Program-made: the position numbers and the translations under genes | Shown here: positions 16,304 through 23,803 of the stretch, one piece after another | Layout: each line of letters begins with the position of its first letter | How positions within the stretch are numbered: the stretch's first letter is position 1 | Source of the DNA: Planctomycetia bacterium | GTDB taxonomy: Bacteria; Planctomycetota; Phycisphaerae; FEN-1346 | Assembly (NCBI GenBank): GCA_003170085.1 | Contig: PMZT01000262.1 | Coordinates: 1 to 51,436, forward strand | Direction of reading: 5' to 3' | Length of the DNA: 51,436 nt | The notes under the pieces: model-generated | What the model was told of the DNA's origin: nothing | The model's database searches: none | What the model saw: the letters and a program-made list of their open reading frames with translations, nothing else

Positions 16304-16415
16304 AAAGTCGGGCGGCACGGCCTTGCCGCGCCATCGCCGGATAGCCGTGGCAAAACCGGCCGGGAAGACGTATAAGTAAATGGAATCGGCAAGGACCTGC
16401 GATAGAGGGATTCCG

Positions 16416-17387
16416 GTGGCTACCGCGAAACCGGATGTGCATCGTATTCGGCCGACCCCGGGTGCCGGCCTTCGCGACCCCTTTGCCCTCGTGCCGGTAT
16501 ACCCGCTGGACCCGTTCATCCCCCTGCCCGGCCCGCACACGGCTTGGGCCGTCCTTTGCCCCGCCGAGTGCGGCACGGAGCTGGTCATTCCGCCGGAGTA
16601 CTCGGGCGCACAGGTCGAGTGCCCGACGTGCGGGTTCATATTCACCGCCCCGCGCCCGCCCAAAGAGCGGACGGTGAAACGGGCACGCCTTCTTACCGGC
16701 CGCGCCGGTCCGACGGAAGAGGCGGTTGCGACAAGGCTATCGGCCGCGTTGCAGCCAAGCGTCGGCCTGGTGGCCCTCGCTCAACTGGCCGACCCTCAGG
16801 TGCCGGTGGCAAAGGCGACGACCGGTGCCGAGCCGTCACCGCCGCTGGCAAGCTTGGAGACGGAGCCCGAAACGCCGCAGCCCGCAGCGCCCGTGGCCCG
16901 GGCGGTCCAGGCGCCTACCGCGGAAGTGGTCGGCGAACCGCCGGCGCGGCTGGACATTCCGCAAGAGGAAGAGGCCGTCCATCCGAAGTTCAGCGAGGCG
17001 CTCACGGCCCTGGCGGAGCCGCCGCCGCCGCGGCCCCACCGTTCTTCGGCAGTGGCTCCGGCGGCTTGCGCAGCGCCGGTCGCTCGCGCCAAGCAACCGA
17101 TTGTCGGCGGCCCCCCGGCCCGGCGACCGGGCGGCGGGCCCTCAACCAAGCCATCGACCGCCGGCGCCCGGCGAGCCAAGCGACCGGTTGTCGTCGCCGC
17201 ACCGTCGCCCCGGCGCGGAGTTCGCGCCGGCTTTGTGCTGGCATGGGTCATTGCATTGGCGGCGGCCGCGGAGATCGTTGCGATCGGCGTGGCCAACGAC
17301 ATGCTCTACATCGAACTTGGGGCGATTCTACCCATCGGCCTGGTAGCCGCCGGCACAGTCCTGCTACTGCCTAAACACCACGAGTAG
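16416..17387 (+). CDS. Zinc-ribbon protein with Pro/Ala-rich linker and C-terminal membrane segments
   Basis: 323 residues, function unknown. A short zinc ribbon lies near residues 48-72 (C48-x3-C52, then C69-x2-C72, in LCPAECGTELVIPPEYSG and VECPTCGFIF). It is followed by a ~200-residue low-complexity Pro/Ala/Arg linker and two hydrophobic segments at the end (FVLAWVIALAAAAEIVAIGV; LPIGLVAAGTVLLL). The ribbon resembles that of the three genes at 20-23 kb. Start: GTG at 16416 follows GAGGGA; an in-frame ATG at 16380 has no ribosome site and overlaps a possible -10 (TATAAG, 16371-16376). It lies 112 bp after btuD and faces the beta-propeller gene. Confidence 0.7.
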   Translation: MATAKPDVHRIRPTPGAGLRDPFALVPVYPLDPFIPLPGPHTAWAVLCPAECGTELVIPPEYSGAQVECPTCGFIFTAPRPPKERTVKRARLLTGRAGPTEEAVATRLSAALQPSVGLVALAQLADPQVPVAKATTGAEPSPPLASLETEPETPQPAAPVARAVQAPTAEVVGEPPARLDIPQEEEAVHPKFSEALTALAEPPPPRPHRSSAVAPAACAAPVARAKQPIVGGPPARRPGGGPSTKPSTAGARRAKRPVVVAAPSPRRGVRAGFVLAWVIALAAAAEIVAIGVANDMLYIELGAILPIGLVAAGTVLLLPKHHE

Positions 17388-17413
17388 TGCGACAGCACAG
17401 GTTCTCAGGTTTT

Positions 17414-17441
17414 GCGCGGCGGGTCTCCCGACCTGCCGCGC
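17414..17441. repeat. Palindrome between convergent genes (GCGGCGGGTC module)
   Basis: GCGCGGCGGGTC / GACCTGCCGCGC with one mismatch, around TCCC. It occupies most of the 58-bp gap between the zinc-ribbon gene (ends 17387) and the beta-propeller gene (ends 17446), where a bidirectional terminator would be expected. Confidence 0.7.
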
Positions 17442-17445
17442 CAAG

Positions 17446-18720
17446 TTACTTCGCGGCCCGCAGGTCCAGGCAAAGCAGGCTGGTCTCGTTGCGGATGTAC
17501 AGCAACCCGTTGGCGAGAACCGGCGGCGCCCAGCACGGGCCGTCAAGAACCCGTATGCGTTTCTTCTCGACATACCGGTCCGGGTTGACATCGATCAGCA
17601 CCAGGTCGCCCCGCCCACCCAGCGTGATGAAATGCCCCTGGGCCATGAGGAACGTCAGCCACCCCAGGCTGCGCGGGGCGGACCAGCGGACCTCGCCAGT
17701 CTTCCAGTCGAGGCATCGGAGTACCGTGTCCGGCTCCTGCCGGCCGTGGGCGCCGTAGAGGCAGCCATCGTGATAGAGGCTCGTGGCCCAGTGGTTCTCC
17801 ATGTTCTTCTTGTCGCGCCAGAGGCACTTCAGCCCGTCGGGCGCCACCTGGAGGGCCACCGACCCCACGTAGTACGCCGCCGACAGGAAGATGACGTCAT
17901 CGACCACCACCGGCGAGGCCGCGTTCACCGATTCGTGAAGGACCGAGCGGAAAGGGTACTCGTAAAGGACCTTCCCCGTCTCCGGCGCCACGACGAGCAG
18001 GCCCGCCTTGGTAAGAAAGATGGCCATGCGTTGATTGCGAATCGTGACCACCAGGGGCGTGCTGTAGCTGGCCCCGCAATCGCCCGCCTTCCACACCGTC
18101 TCGCCCGTCTTCTTGCCCAGGCCCACGACCCCGGCGCCGTCGGGCCCGCCGGCGTTCAGCAGGATAAGGTCTTTCTCGATGATCGGCGGCACGCCGACCC
18201 CGAAAAAGTCCTGCGGCACCCGCAGGTCCTTGTTGAGCGCCCGCTGCCAGACCTTCTGGCCGGTGGCGAGTTCGAGGCACGTGAGCACGCCCTCGGCGCC
18301 GTAGGTGTAGACGCGGTCGCCGTCGATGGTCGGCGAGGAGCGCGGCCCGCCGTTGTAGGCGTAACGGTCGGCGTAGTGCGTGGGATAGCGGAAACTCCAG
18401 AGCGCCGCGCCCGTCCGCGCGTCGACGCCCTCGATCACTTCCTCGTCGCCGATGCGGTGGAAGGCGACGAGCTTGCCCGCGGCTACCACGGGCGGGCTGT
18501 AGGAGCGGCCCAGGCGCTTGCTCCACAAAACGGGCGGACCGTCGGCCGGCCAGTCCAGGAGGAGGCCGGTCTCGGCGGACGTGCTGTTCTGGTGCGGCCC
18601 CAGGAACACCGGCCAATCATCGGCCCTGGCCGAGGAACCGATCAGGCCGCACGCCCCCGCCGCCGCAAGGAGCGCAGCCGCCAGGAGTGCCCCGACGAGC
18701 TTTGGCACACGTATCTTCAT
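17446..18720 (-). CDS. Secreted PQQ-like beta-propeller repeat protein
   Basis: 424 residues. A hydrophobic signal peptide (about 1-33, possibly a lipoprotein: AAAGACG near residue 24) is followed by WPVFLGPHQNSTSAETGLLL and PQQ/BamB-like blades with repeated G-x-x-[LV]-W motifs (RTGAALWSF, TGQKVWQRA, KTGETVWKA, KTGEVRWSA). This family is abundant in planctomycetes. Most members lack PQQ-binding residues and their substrates are unknown, so no enzymatic activity is claimed. It sits 36 bp downstream of the ThuA gene in the same direction, probably one operon. Confidence 0.85.
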   Translation of the reverse strand: MKIRVPKLVGALLAAALLAAAGACGLIGSSARADDWPVFLGPHQNSTSAETGLLLDWPADGPPVLWSKRLGRSYSPPVVAAGKLVAFHRIGDEEVIEGVDARTGAALWSFRYPTHYADRYAYNGGPRSSPTIDGDRVYTYGAEGVLTCLELATGQKVWQRALNKDLRVPQDFFGVGVPPIIEKDLILLNAGGPDGAGVVGLGKKTGETVWKAGDCGASYSTPLVVTIRNQRMAIFLTKAGLLVVAPETGKVLYEYPFRSVLHESVNAASPVVVDDVIFLSAAYYVGSVALQVAPDGLKCLWRDKKNMENHWATSLYHDGCLYGAHGRQEPDTVLRCLDWKTGEVRWSAPRSLGWLTFLMAQGHFITLGGRGDLVLIDVNPDRYVEKKRIRVLDGPCWAPPVLANGLLYIRNETSLLCLDLRAAK

Positions 18721-18756
18721 GGGTTCTTTGACGCACTTCGCGGGAGAGGCAAGCCG

Positions 18757-19719
18757 CTACTTCGCCTTCTCGGCCGCAGGAGCCTTTTCAGCCACAGGGG
18801 CCTTTTCAGCCGACGGCGCCTTCTTGGCCGGCTCGGCCTTCGCGGGAGTGGCGGCCTTCTTCACTTCCTCGCCCAGCGGGCTGCCCACGGTCGGCCAGTC
18901 GGCGGGGATCGGAATCGTTACCTTGCCCGTGGCGGCCCACTCGGCGCCGCGGAGCATGAGGGTCCTGAAGCCGACACCGTCCATCGGTTTGGGGTCATGG
19001 CCCATCGCGTTGTGGAAAACGCGGCCCTTGCCGAACTCCGTCACGACGATCATCGGCTCCTTCTCGCCGCTGCCGCCCATGGCCTTGTCGGAGAAAGTCG
19101 TGGCCAGCACCTTGCCCGTCGCATGCAGAAGCTGGCGATGGTAAAGCTCGTCCTTGACGTGCTGAAAGTCCTTCATGCCCTGCGTGATCGGGTGGTCCTT
19201 GTCCACGAGGGTCACCGCGAAGGAGTGCTGCGCGCCGTGGCCGCTGATGTTCTTACCGGTGGCCTTGTCCTTCTGCCACGTGAGGCCGATGAGGTCGGTG
19301 AACTCCGGCCAGTCGGCCCACGCCGTGCTGGCGGCATGAAAGAGCACGAAGCCGTGGCCGGCGGCAACGTAGTCGAGGAAGGCCTTCTCGGTGGCGGCGG
19401 GCCAGCGCTGGCCGTCGACTACCGGATACGTCGTGTAGTTGCTGACGAGACAGTCGTACTTGGCGAAGTCGGCGGCCGTCAGCGCCGGAACGTTCTCGGT
19501 CACGTCAACGGTGAACCGGCCGCTGTCCTCGTACATCTTCTTGAGGACCGGCGTCGTGGCCTTCCAGAGATGGTTATTGGCCCCGCTGAGGATGAGAAGG
19601 CGGATCTTGCCGCCGGCCGCATCGCCCGCCTTCGCCGGATCGTCGGCCGCCTGCGCAGCCCACGCCCAGGCCAGGATTCCCGTTAGGAGGACGAGTGTTC
19701 GCAACGCGTGTCTTAACAT
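18757..19719 (-). CDS. Secreted ThuA-domain protein
   Basis: 320 residues. A signal peptide (to about residue 25, AWAAQAADD) precedes a ThuA-like, glutamine-amidotransferase-fold domain (about 37-265): IRLLILSGANNHLWKATTPV, HGFVLFHAASTAWADWPEF, GKGRVFHNAMGHD. ThuA was named for trehalose use, but these exported versions have no proven reaction. The tail is a low-complexity Lys/Ala/Glu/Pro run with several EKAP units, perhaps a cell-wall or linker segment. The ATG at 19719 follows AGGATTTGTAA. It is the first gene of a two-gene unit with the beta-propeller protein. Confidence 0.85.
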   Translation of the reverse strand: MLRHALRTLVLLTGILAWAWAAQAADDPAKAGDAAGGKIRLLILSGANNHLWKATTPVLKKMYEDSGRFTVDVTENVPALTAADFAKYDCLVSNYTTYPVVDGQRWPAATEKAFLDYVAAGHGFVLFHAASTAWADWPEFTDLIGLTWQKDKATGKNISGHGAQHSFAVTLVDKDHPITQGMKDFQHVKDELYHRQLLHATGKVLATTFSDKAMGGSGEKEPMIVVTEFGKGRVFHNAMGHDPKPMDGVGFRTLMLRGAEWAATGKVTIPIPADWPTVGSPLGEEVKKAATPAKAEPAKKAPSAEKAPVAEKAPAAEKAK

Positions 19720-19832
19720 TTACAAATCCTTATCTGATGATTCCCGCTTGACCTTTCGAGCGCCTGTAACCCGCGGCTATCCGCGGAGGCCCGCCACGGC
19801 AGGCGCCGTCACCCGACGGTTCCATACGCCGG

Positions 19833-19862
19833 AGTATACCCCCGCGGGCGCCGCGTTGCCAA
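19833..19862 (-). promoter_or_regulatory. Predicted promoter of the ThuA / beta-propeller unit
   Basis: TTGGCA, 18-bp spacer, TATACT on the minus strand, about 110 bp upstream of the ThuA ATG. Confidence 0.55.
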
Positions 19863-20058
19863 GGGGTTCGCGGGGGATATTAATCCTCAGAAGTTAGTGG
19901 GGGCGCAAACTTCGCCCCGGGTGGCACCCGCCGTGGCGAAGATCCACCGTGGCGGACATGCCGTGCCTTGAATCGCAGAGCGGTGTGCCACGGCCGGTCT
20001 TGCCCGGCCGTGAACCTCAAGTCCTTAACGCCCCGCCGGGGCATTGATCTGGGAGATT
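19863..20058. repeat. Non-coding stretch with GGCCGG hairpin repeat
   Basis: Rest of the 339-bp gap between the ThuA gene and the zinc-ribbon cluster. It contains GCCACGGCCGG-TCTTGC-CCGGCCGTG near 19989-20013; the same module recurs at about 26669-26692. A short GC palindrome (GCCCCGCCGGGGC) lies at 20030-20042, and there is an imperfect GGGTGGCACCCGCC resembling the family 1 repeat start. No gene is seen. Confidence 0.55.
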
Positions 20059-20973
20059 TCAGCGCAATCTATTGACGAGGATCATGAGCCATAGCAAGAG
20101 AGTGATGAATCCGACGATGAGTCCTGCTATGGCCCAGCCCCTTCCATCCTTATTGGACGATGTTGACATCCCATTGAGGGCGAGGCCACACATAATAAGG
20201 CCGACAATCGCCGCAGGGCCAAAACACAAACCGCAAAACGAGAGCCAGTATCCCGTTACGGCCTTTCCCTTGAAACTCGGTCCCGCACGTTGAGCGTAGG
20301 AGGGTGGTGACGATTGTTGAAATGGGGCGCTTGCCGCTGCTGGTGAGAAGGAGGCGGCAACGGAAGGATGTGCCACTGCCGCCAGAGACCAAATACGGTC
20401 TGAAATCTGCGTGACCTTGTTCTTGCAGACACCGAACGTGTCGAAAGCCTGGGCGAGAGTTGCTGTAACTTCCGCTTGCGTCATTCCGGCATCCGAATAA
20501 AATATACACGTGACGGTGATTCCGGATGATCTGATGTCGGGCTTACATTTCCCCATTAGGAGTCCCTTTTCAGGGGAACGTTCCTTGATTTGCACTTCAC
20601 ACTCCGACATTGCACGTTCAACGATAGCGTAGGCTTGGTCATACGGGCACGAGAACGCAAAGTGTCCCTCCCTGATCATCTGTGCAATCGGCGGCGTAGC
20701 GGCGACTACTGACCTGCTCCCGTCGAGAAATTCCCCGCAGTGTTTACATTTCTTTGCAGTGGCAAGGATGAGTTCGCTGCAAAAAGGACAAGCCTTCTGT
20801 TGCGGGGCGGATTGCTGTGGCGTTGATGCCGTCGAGGCAGGAGTGCTGATCGGCGAAAGGCGGGGCGCAGTCACATAGGCATCGCACTTCTTGCACTTCC
20901 CGCTACATCCTGCCATGTTGTCTGGAACAGCAAGATTTGCGCCGCATTCTGGACAGGAAAAGCGAATGGTCAC
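20059..20973 (-). CDS. Double zinc-ribbon, DUF4190-like membrane protein
   Basis: 304 residues, function unknown. The N-terminal ribbon has C7-x2-C10 and C27-x2-C30 (SCPECGANLAVPD). A second ribbon has C62-x2-C65 and C76-x2-C79 (CPFCSELILATAKKCKHCG). A ~100-residue soluble domain follows, with its own cysteines. The end is a DUF4190-like pair of membrane helices (FGPAAIVGLIMCGLALNGM; WAIAGLIVGFITLLLWLMIL). GTG start at 20973 after GGAGGTAAGCC. It shares near-identical DNA over the first ~25 codons with the two genes upstream (21731, 23034). G+C is visibly lower than in flanking genes. Confidence 0.75.
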   Translation of the reverse strand: MTIRFSCPECGANLAVPDNMAGCSGKCKKCDAYVTAPRLSPISTPASTASTPQQSAPQQKACPFCSELILATAKKCKHCGEFLDGSRSVVAATPPIAQMIREGHFAFSCPYDQAYAIVERAMSECEVQIKERSPEKGLLMGKCKPDIRSSGITVTCIFYSDAGMTQAEVTATLAQAFDTFGVCKNKVTQISDRIWSLAAVAHPSVAASFSPAAASAPFQQSSPPSYAQRAGPSFKGKAVTGYWLSFCGLCFGPAAIVGLIMCGLALNGMSTSSNKDGRGWAIAGLIVGFITLLLWLMILVNRLR

Positions 20974-21089
20974 GGCTTACCTCCCTATTCCCAAGCGACC
21001 ATTCTCGGATCGAGTTCAAGGCCGCATTCTTCGCACCTGGGATTTGCCGGCGAGACCTTGCCTTACTCGCAATGGGGACAGACATCCGC

Positions 21090-21731
21090 CTACCTCTTGG
21101 CTCCAACGGCAAACATAATGACTCCAGAGACGAAAAACGCTGCGCCGATAATGACGCCGTTGGTTCGTGCATTGACTAGCCCCGCATTAATAATATTAGA
21201 ATCAGGATGGCAAATTTCAAAGGTATACAAGAAATAATTAGCGACAAAGAATCCGACCACCATAAAAAGCACGCCAAGAAACACCATTAGGTAGTTGACG
21301 GTTCCTCCGGTCTCTCTTGTTGGCGGTGGGGCGAAGGGAGCTGAGCCATTTGGCAATGCCGGAACGGCAGGACGCTCAATCCATTCTCTACAAGACTTGC
21401 ATTTTTTGGCGGTCTCGGAAATTTCTCCATCACAGTACGGGCACGTTCTGTGCGCGGCTTTTTCACCAGTACCTGGCCCTTCGTCATCAGCAAGGAAAGA
21501 ACAATCAAGAACCGGAGTTTGGAGTTCAACCCTTGGACGATCATCTGGCCTATTCGCTTTCAAGTCTCCGATTGGCTTGGTTAAGGTCTGTCTCGCATTT
21601 GCGGTGGATGGAGAAGATTTCGGAGCGGTGACATCGGCATTGCATTTCTTGCACTTACCCGTGCGTCCAGCCAGGTTGTCCGGAACAGCAAGATTTGCGC
21701 CGCATTCCGGACAGGAAAAGCGAATGGTCAC
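21090..21731 (-). CDS. Double zinc-ribbon membrane protein
   Basis: 213 residues, function unknown. The N-terminal ribbon (C7, C10, C27, C30) is almost identical to that of its neighbours. The second ribbon is at C97-x2-C100 / C111-x2-C114 (CPYCDGEISETAKKCKSC). Two hydrophobic helices follow, at about 146-168 and 190-210, the second near the C-terminus (GAAFFVSGVIMFAVGAKR). GTG start at 21731 after GGAGGTAAGCC, the same ribosome site and spacing as the downstream paralogue. It lies between two relatives with 116-118 bp gaps. The ribbons could bind nucleic acid or protein, tethering a complex to the membrane (speculative). Confidence 0.72.
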   Translation of the reverse strand: MTIRFSCPECGANLAVPDNLAGRTGKCKKCNADVTAPKSSPSTANARQTLTKPIGDLKANRPDDRPRVELQTPVLDCSFLADDEGPGTGEKAAHRTCPYCDGEISETAKKCKSCREWIERPAVPALPNGSAPFAPPPTRETGGTVNYLMVFLGVLFMVVGFFVANYFLYTFEICHPDSNIINAGLVNARTNGVIIGAAFFVSGVIMFAVGAKR

Positions 21732-21783
21732 GGCTTACCTCCATACAATTCCGGGGACACCCACAACCGTGCCCGTCAAGCCC

Positions 21784-21799
21784 AAACGGTACACTGTTT
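21784..21799. promoter_or_regulatory. Possible operator upstream of the middle zinc-ribbon gene
   Basis: AAACGGTACACTGTTT is a partly symmetrical 16-mer (AAACnGTnnACnGTTT), 53 bp before the GTG at 21731. GGTACACT recurs at 21816-21823. It looks like a regulator site, but nothing links it to a particular protein. Confidence 0.25.
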
Positions 21800-21849
21800 C
21801 CACCATGTAGACAATGGTACACTATTCTCGGAATACCTGCAGAAGATGT

Positions 21850-23034
21850 TCACCTCTCATCCAACTTTCCCGGATAATGGGACAGTTCCCTACTATAAGT
21901 GCCCCTCGTGTTATCGTTGAAAAGGTCCACCTTGACTTCCCCGCGACCGTCAACCGGAACCAGCCATTCGATGACTTGGACGGATGTCTCTGTCATAGCA
22001 TAAACAAAACAAGGGCCATCAACCTCGCAAATGATCTCATAGGCTCCACTTGCGTCCGTGTGAGTTGAACCAACTACGCCTGAGGGCATTATCTTCTTCC
22101 ATAAAGCATCTTCCCTTACAGAACGGGCGGGGCTCTTTACGGATCCGTCCGCCATGAGGGAGTTGAGGATGCGAATGGTCCTACACGCTAGGTCTGTGCT
22201 GATACCCGTATGTGTGTACTCCTCTCCTTTTAGGTGATCAAGCATGGTTCGTATTGTTACGATACCCTTCTCATCCAACTCGAGCGTTTTGCGCAAGACT
22301 GGAGCCCCCGTCCTCCACCCAGATTCCTCTTCCCCCTTGACCATCGCCAACTCGCGTTCAAGGCACTGCTCAAGGCTGGCTTTGCAGGATTGCCATATTG
22401 AGGGGTCGTTTCCCAACCGCTCCTTAATAACATAGATACTCAAGCCTCGCAAGACCGTCGAGTCACCACTTTGCTTTGTCAGCCAGGCGCTCCCTTTCAG
22501 CTTTATCCGTTGAGATGTGACCTTGGATGCGAGTTTCTTAGTCGAGGCTTCCTTGTTGGTCCTTGCGTAATCGAGAATGGCCCGAAGAGAAATGTCTTCA
22601 AGAGTTCTGGTGCCTATGAAAGTTGTGATTTCATCGCACTTCGCCAACGACCGTTCATAATCGCCCTTGACACGCGATGTCTCTGCTTCGGCTTTCATTG
22701 CGACAAGTTTTTGAGCGTTGTCCCGCTCCCAGTTTTCTCTTGGCCAGAAGAGATACGCGAGCAACCCGATGACAATGAGCCAAGCCACCAAAGCAAAGAC
22801 TTTTGCGTAAACGGGGAAGCTTCCTTTCTTCTGCGGTCTCTCGGCTTGTTCCGGTGAACTTGGCACCGGGGGACTTCTTGCGGCTGGTTCTTCTCGGATA
22901 ACGGAGGTGTTTAGGGAGGACTGAGGAACGATGGCGTTGGCGCCACATTTCACGCACTTTCCGCTACGTCCTGCCATGTTGTCCGGAACAGTAAGATTCG
23001 CGCCGCATTTCGGGCAGGAAAAGCGAATGGTCAT
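21850..23034 (-). CDS. Zinc-ribbon single-pass membrane protein with large C-terminal domain
   Basis: 394 residues, function unknown. The N-terminal ribbon matches its two neighbours (C7, C10, C27, C30). A Pro-rich linker and one membrane helix (about 79-98, VFALVAWLIVIGLLAYLFWP) precede a ~295-residue domain. That domain has a helical part, a short beta-like stretch (KGSAWLTKQSGDSTVLRGLS) and a late segment VGSTHTDASGAYEIICEVDG that resembles carboxypeptidase-regulatory-like beta folds. ATG start at 23034; the ribosome site is weaker than in the other two genes. By eye G+C is near 50%. It is divergent from the XRE regulator gene. Confidence 0.72.
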   Translation of the reverse strand: MTIRFSCPKCGANLTVPDNMAGRSGKCVKCGANAIVPQSSLNTSVIREEPAARSPPVPSSPEQAERPQKKGSFPVYAKVFALVAWLIVIGLLAYLFWPRENWERDNAQKLVAMKAEAETSRVKGDYERSLAKCDEITTFIGTRTLEDISLRAILDYARTNKEASTKKLASKVTSQRIKLKGSAWLTKQSGDSTVLRGLSIYVIKERLGNDPSIWQSCKASLEQCLERELAMVKGEEESGWRTGAPVLRKTLELDEKGIVTIRTMLDHLKGEEYTHTGISTDLACRTIRILNSLMADGSVKSPARSVREDALWKKIMPSGVVGSTHTDASGAYEIICEVDGPCFVYAMTETSVQVIEWLVPVDGRGEVKVDLFNDNTRGTYSRELSHYPGKLDER

Positions 23035-23152
23035 GGCAAATGCCCCCCATCGACTGGTTCGATAGTAGAGTCCAATTGTTCATTGTGCCAAGTCCCAACG
23101 ACACTTCAAGAACTTTCCGCAACCGACCCACCTTCGGTGCTCATTCTATGTC

Positions 23153-23171
23153 TGACACGGAACTCGTGTCA
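23153..23171. promoter_or_regulatory. Perfect inverted repeat, probable operator of the XRE gene
   Basis: TGACACG-GAACT-CGTGTCA: 7-bp arms with a 5-bp spacer, ending 26 bp before the ATG of the XRE gene and 119 bp from the divergent zinc-ribbon gene. Size and placement suit a dimeric HTH repressor acting on its own promoter. Confidence 0.5.
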
Positions 23172-23197
23172 AGGGGCCAGGTGCTTATGATTCCGGC

Positions 23198-23437
23198 ATG
23201 GCACCGAAGGCCCAGCACGATGCGCAGTACCTTTCACTTCCGGTTCTTCTGCGCACCCTGCGTAAAGAGGCGGGGATGACCCAACGGCAGCTCGGGGCGA
23301 AGATGGGAAAGCCGCAGTCCTGGATCCATAACTGTGAGGTAGCCAACCGCCGAGTCGATGTGACCGAGTTCATCCGCTGGGCCAAGAAATGTGGCGCCGA
23401 TCCGCTCGAAGCGTTCAAGAGGGCGATGAGGCTGTAA
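23198..23437 (+). CDS. Small XRE-family helix-turn-helix regulator
   Basis: 79 residues, a single HTH_3 (Cro/C1-type) domain: LRTLRKEAGMTQRQLGAKMG is helices 1-2, and KPQSWIHNCEVANRRVDVTE the recognition helix and following turn. No effector or dimerisation domain is added. No partner toxin is visible, so an antitoxin role is not supported. The ATG at 23198 has no clear Shine-Dalgarno. A perfect inverted repeat lies just upstream, suggesting autoregulation and possibly control of the divergent zinc-ribbon genes. The next ~150 bp (23438-23589) hold nothing recognised. Confidence 0.8.
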   Translation: MAPKAQHDAQYLSLPVLLRTLRKEAGMTQRQLGAKMGKPQSWIHNCEVANRRVDVTEFIRWAKKCGADPLEAFKRAMRL

Positions 23438-23589
23438 GAGGCGCAAGGCGCAAAATTCCCCGTCCTCTTCTCCTTCTGAAAGACACCCCCAGTATGCCTT
23501 GCAAAGCCTGCACCAAGGGATGCGATGGGCAGTTGCCCCCGAAAGACGGATCCCATAGCCGTTCAACGCGGGTCACATGGTTTGTGATT

Positions 23590-23632
23590 TACAGAAAAGA
23601 AAGTGCCGTAACCCACTACGGTTACGGCACTT
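23590..23632 (-). terminator. Intrinsic terminator of tRNA-Ala
   Basis: 13-bp perfect stem AAGTGCCGTAACC / GGTTACGGCACTT with a 6-nt loop (23601-23632), followed on the minus strand by TCTTTTCTGT. It lies 6 bp beyond the CCA end of the tRNA. Confidence 0.9.
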
Positions 23633-23638
23633 GGCTTC

Positions 23639-23714
23639 TGGTGGAGGTGAAGGGGTTCGAACCCATGACCTCCTGGATGCCATCCAGGCGCTCTCCCAGC
23701 TGAGCTACACCCCC
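23639..23714 (-). tRNA. tRNA-Ala, anticodon GGC
   Basis: 76 nt with encoded CCA. Acceptor GGGGGTG pairs with CACCTCC (one G:U). The D-arm GCTCAGCTGGGAGAGC is present. The anticodon stem CCTGG/CCAGG encloses the loop ATGGCAT (anticodon GGC, reads GCC/GCU), and the T-arm contains GGTTCGAACCCC. The discriminator is A. It is a stand-alone unit with a consensus promoter and a strong terminator. The lower-GC zinc-ribbon island lies on its 3' side. Confidence 0.98.
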
Positions 23715-23742
23715 AGAGGTTCTGCCGGTCACAGAGCGGGTG

Positions 23743-23770
23743 ATTATAGCAAAGTGCGCCGCAGTGTCAA
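23743..23770 (-). promoter_or_regulatory. Consensus promoter of tRNA-Ala
   Basis: TTGACA, 16-bp spacer, TATAAT: both boxes match the sigma-70 consensus exactly. The -10 ends 28 bp before the mature tRNA 5' end, leaving a short 5' leader for RNase P. Confidence 0.88.
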
Positions 23771-23803
23771 CGCCGAACGATTACTTCTACTTCATGCCGA
23801 ACA

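Noticed and set aside
16312-16332. Terminator after btuD (GGCGGCA...TGCCGC hairpin)
   Set aside because: The stem is short and no T-run follows; not distinguishable from GC-rich background.
19858-19868. Possible att site: 10-bp match (AAGGGGTTCG) to the tRNA-Ala 3' region at the other side of the low-GC island
   Set aside because: Ten bases in GC-rich DNA are easily matched by chance, the match lies inside the ThuA promoter region, and no integrase gene is present.
23198-23589. Toxin-antitoxin pair including the XRE protein
   Set aside because: No credible second small ORF lies next to it on the same strand.
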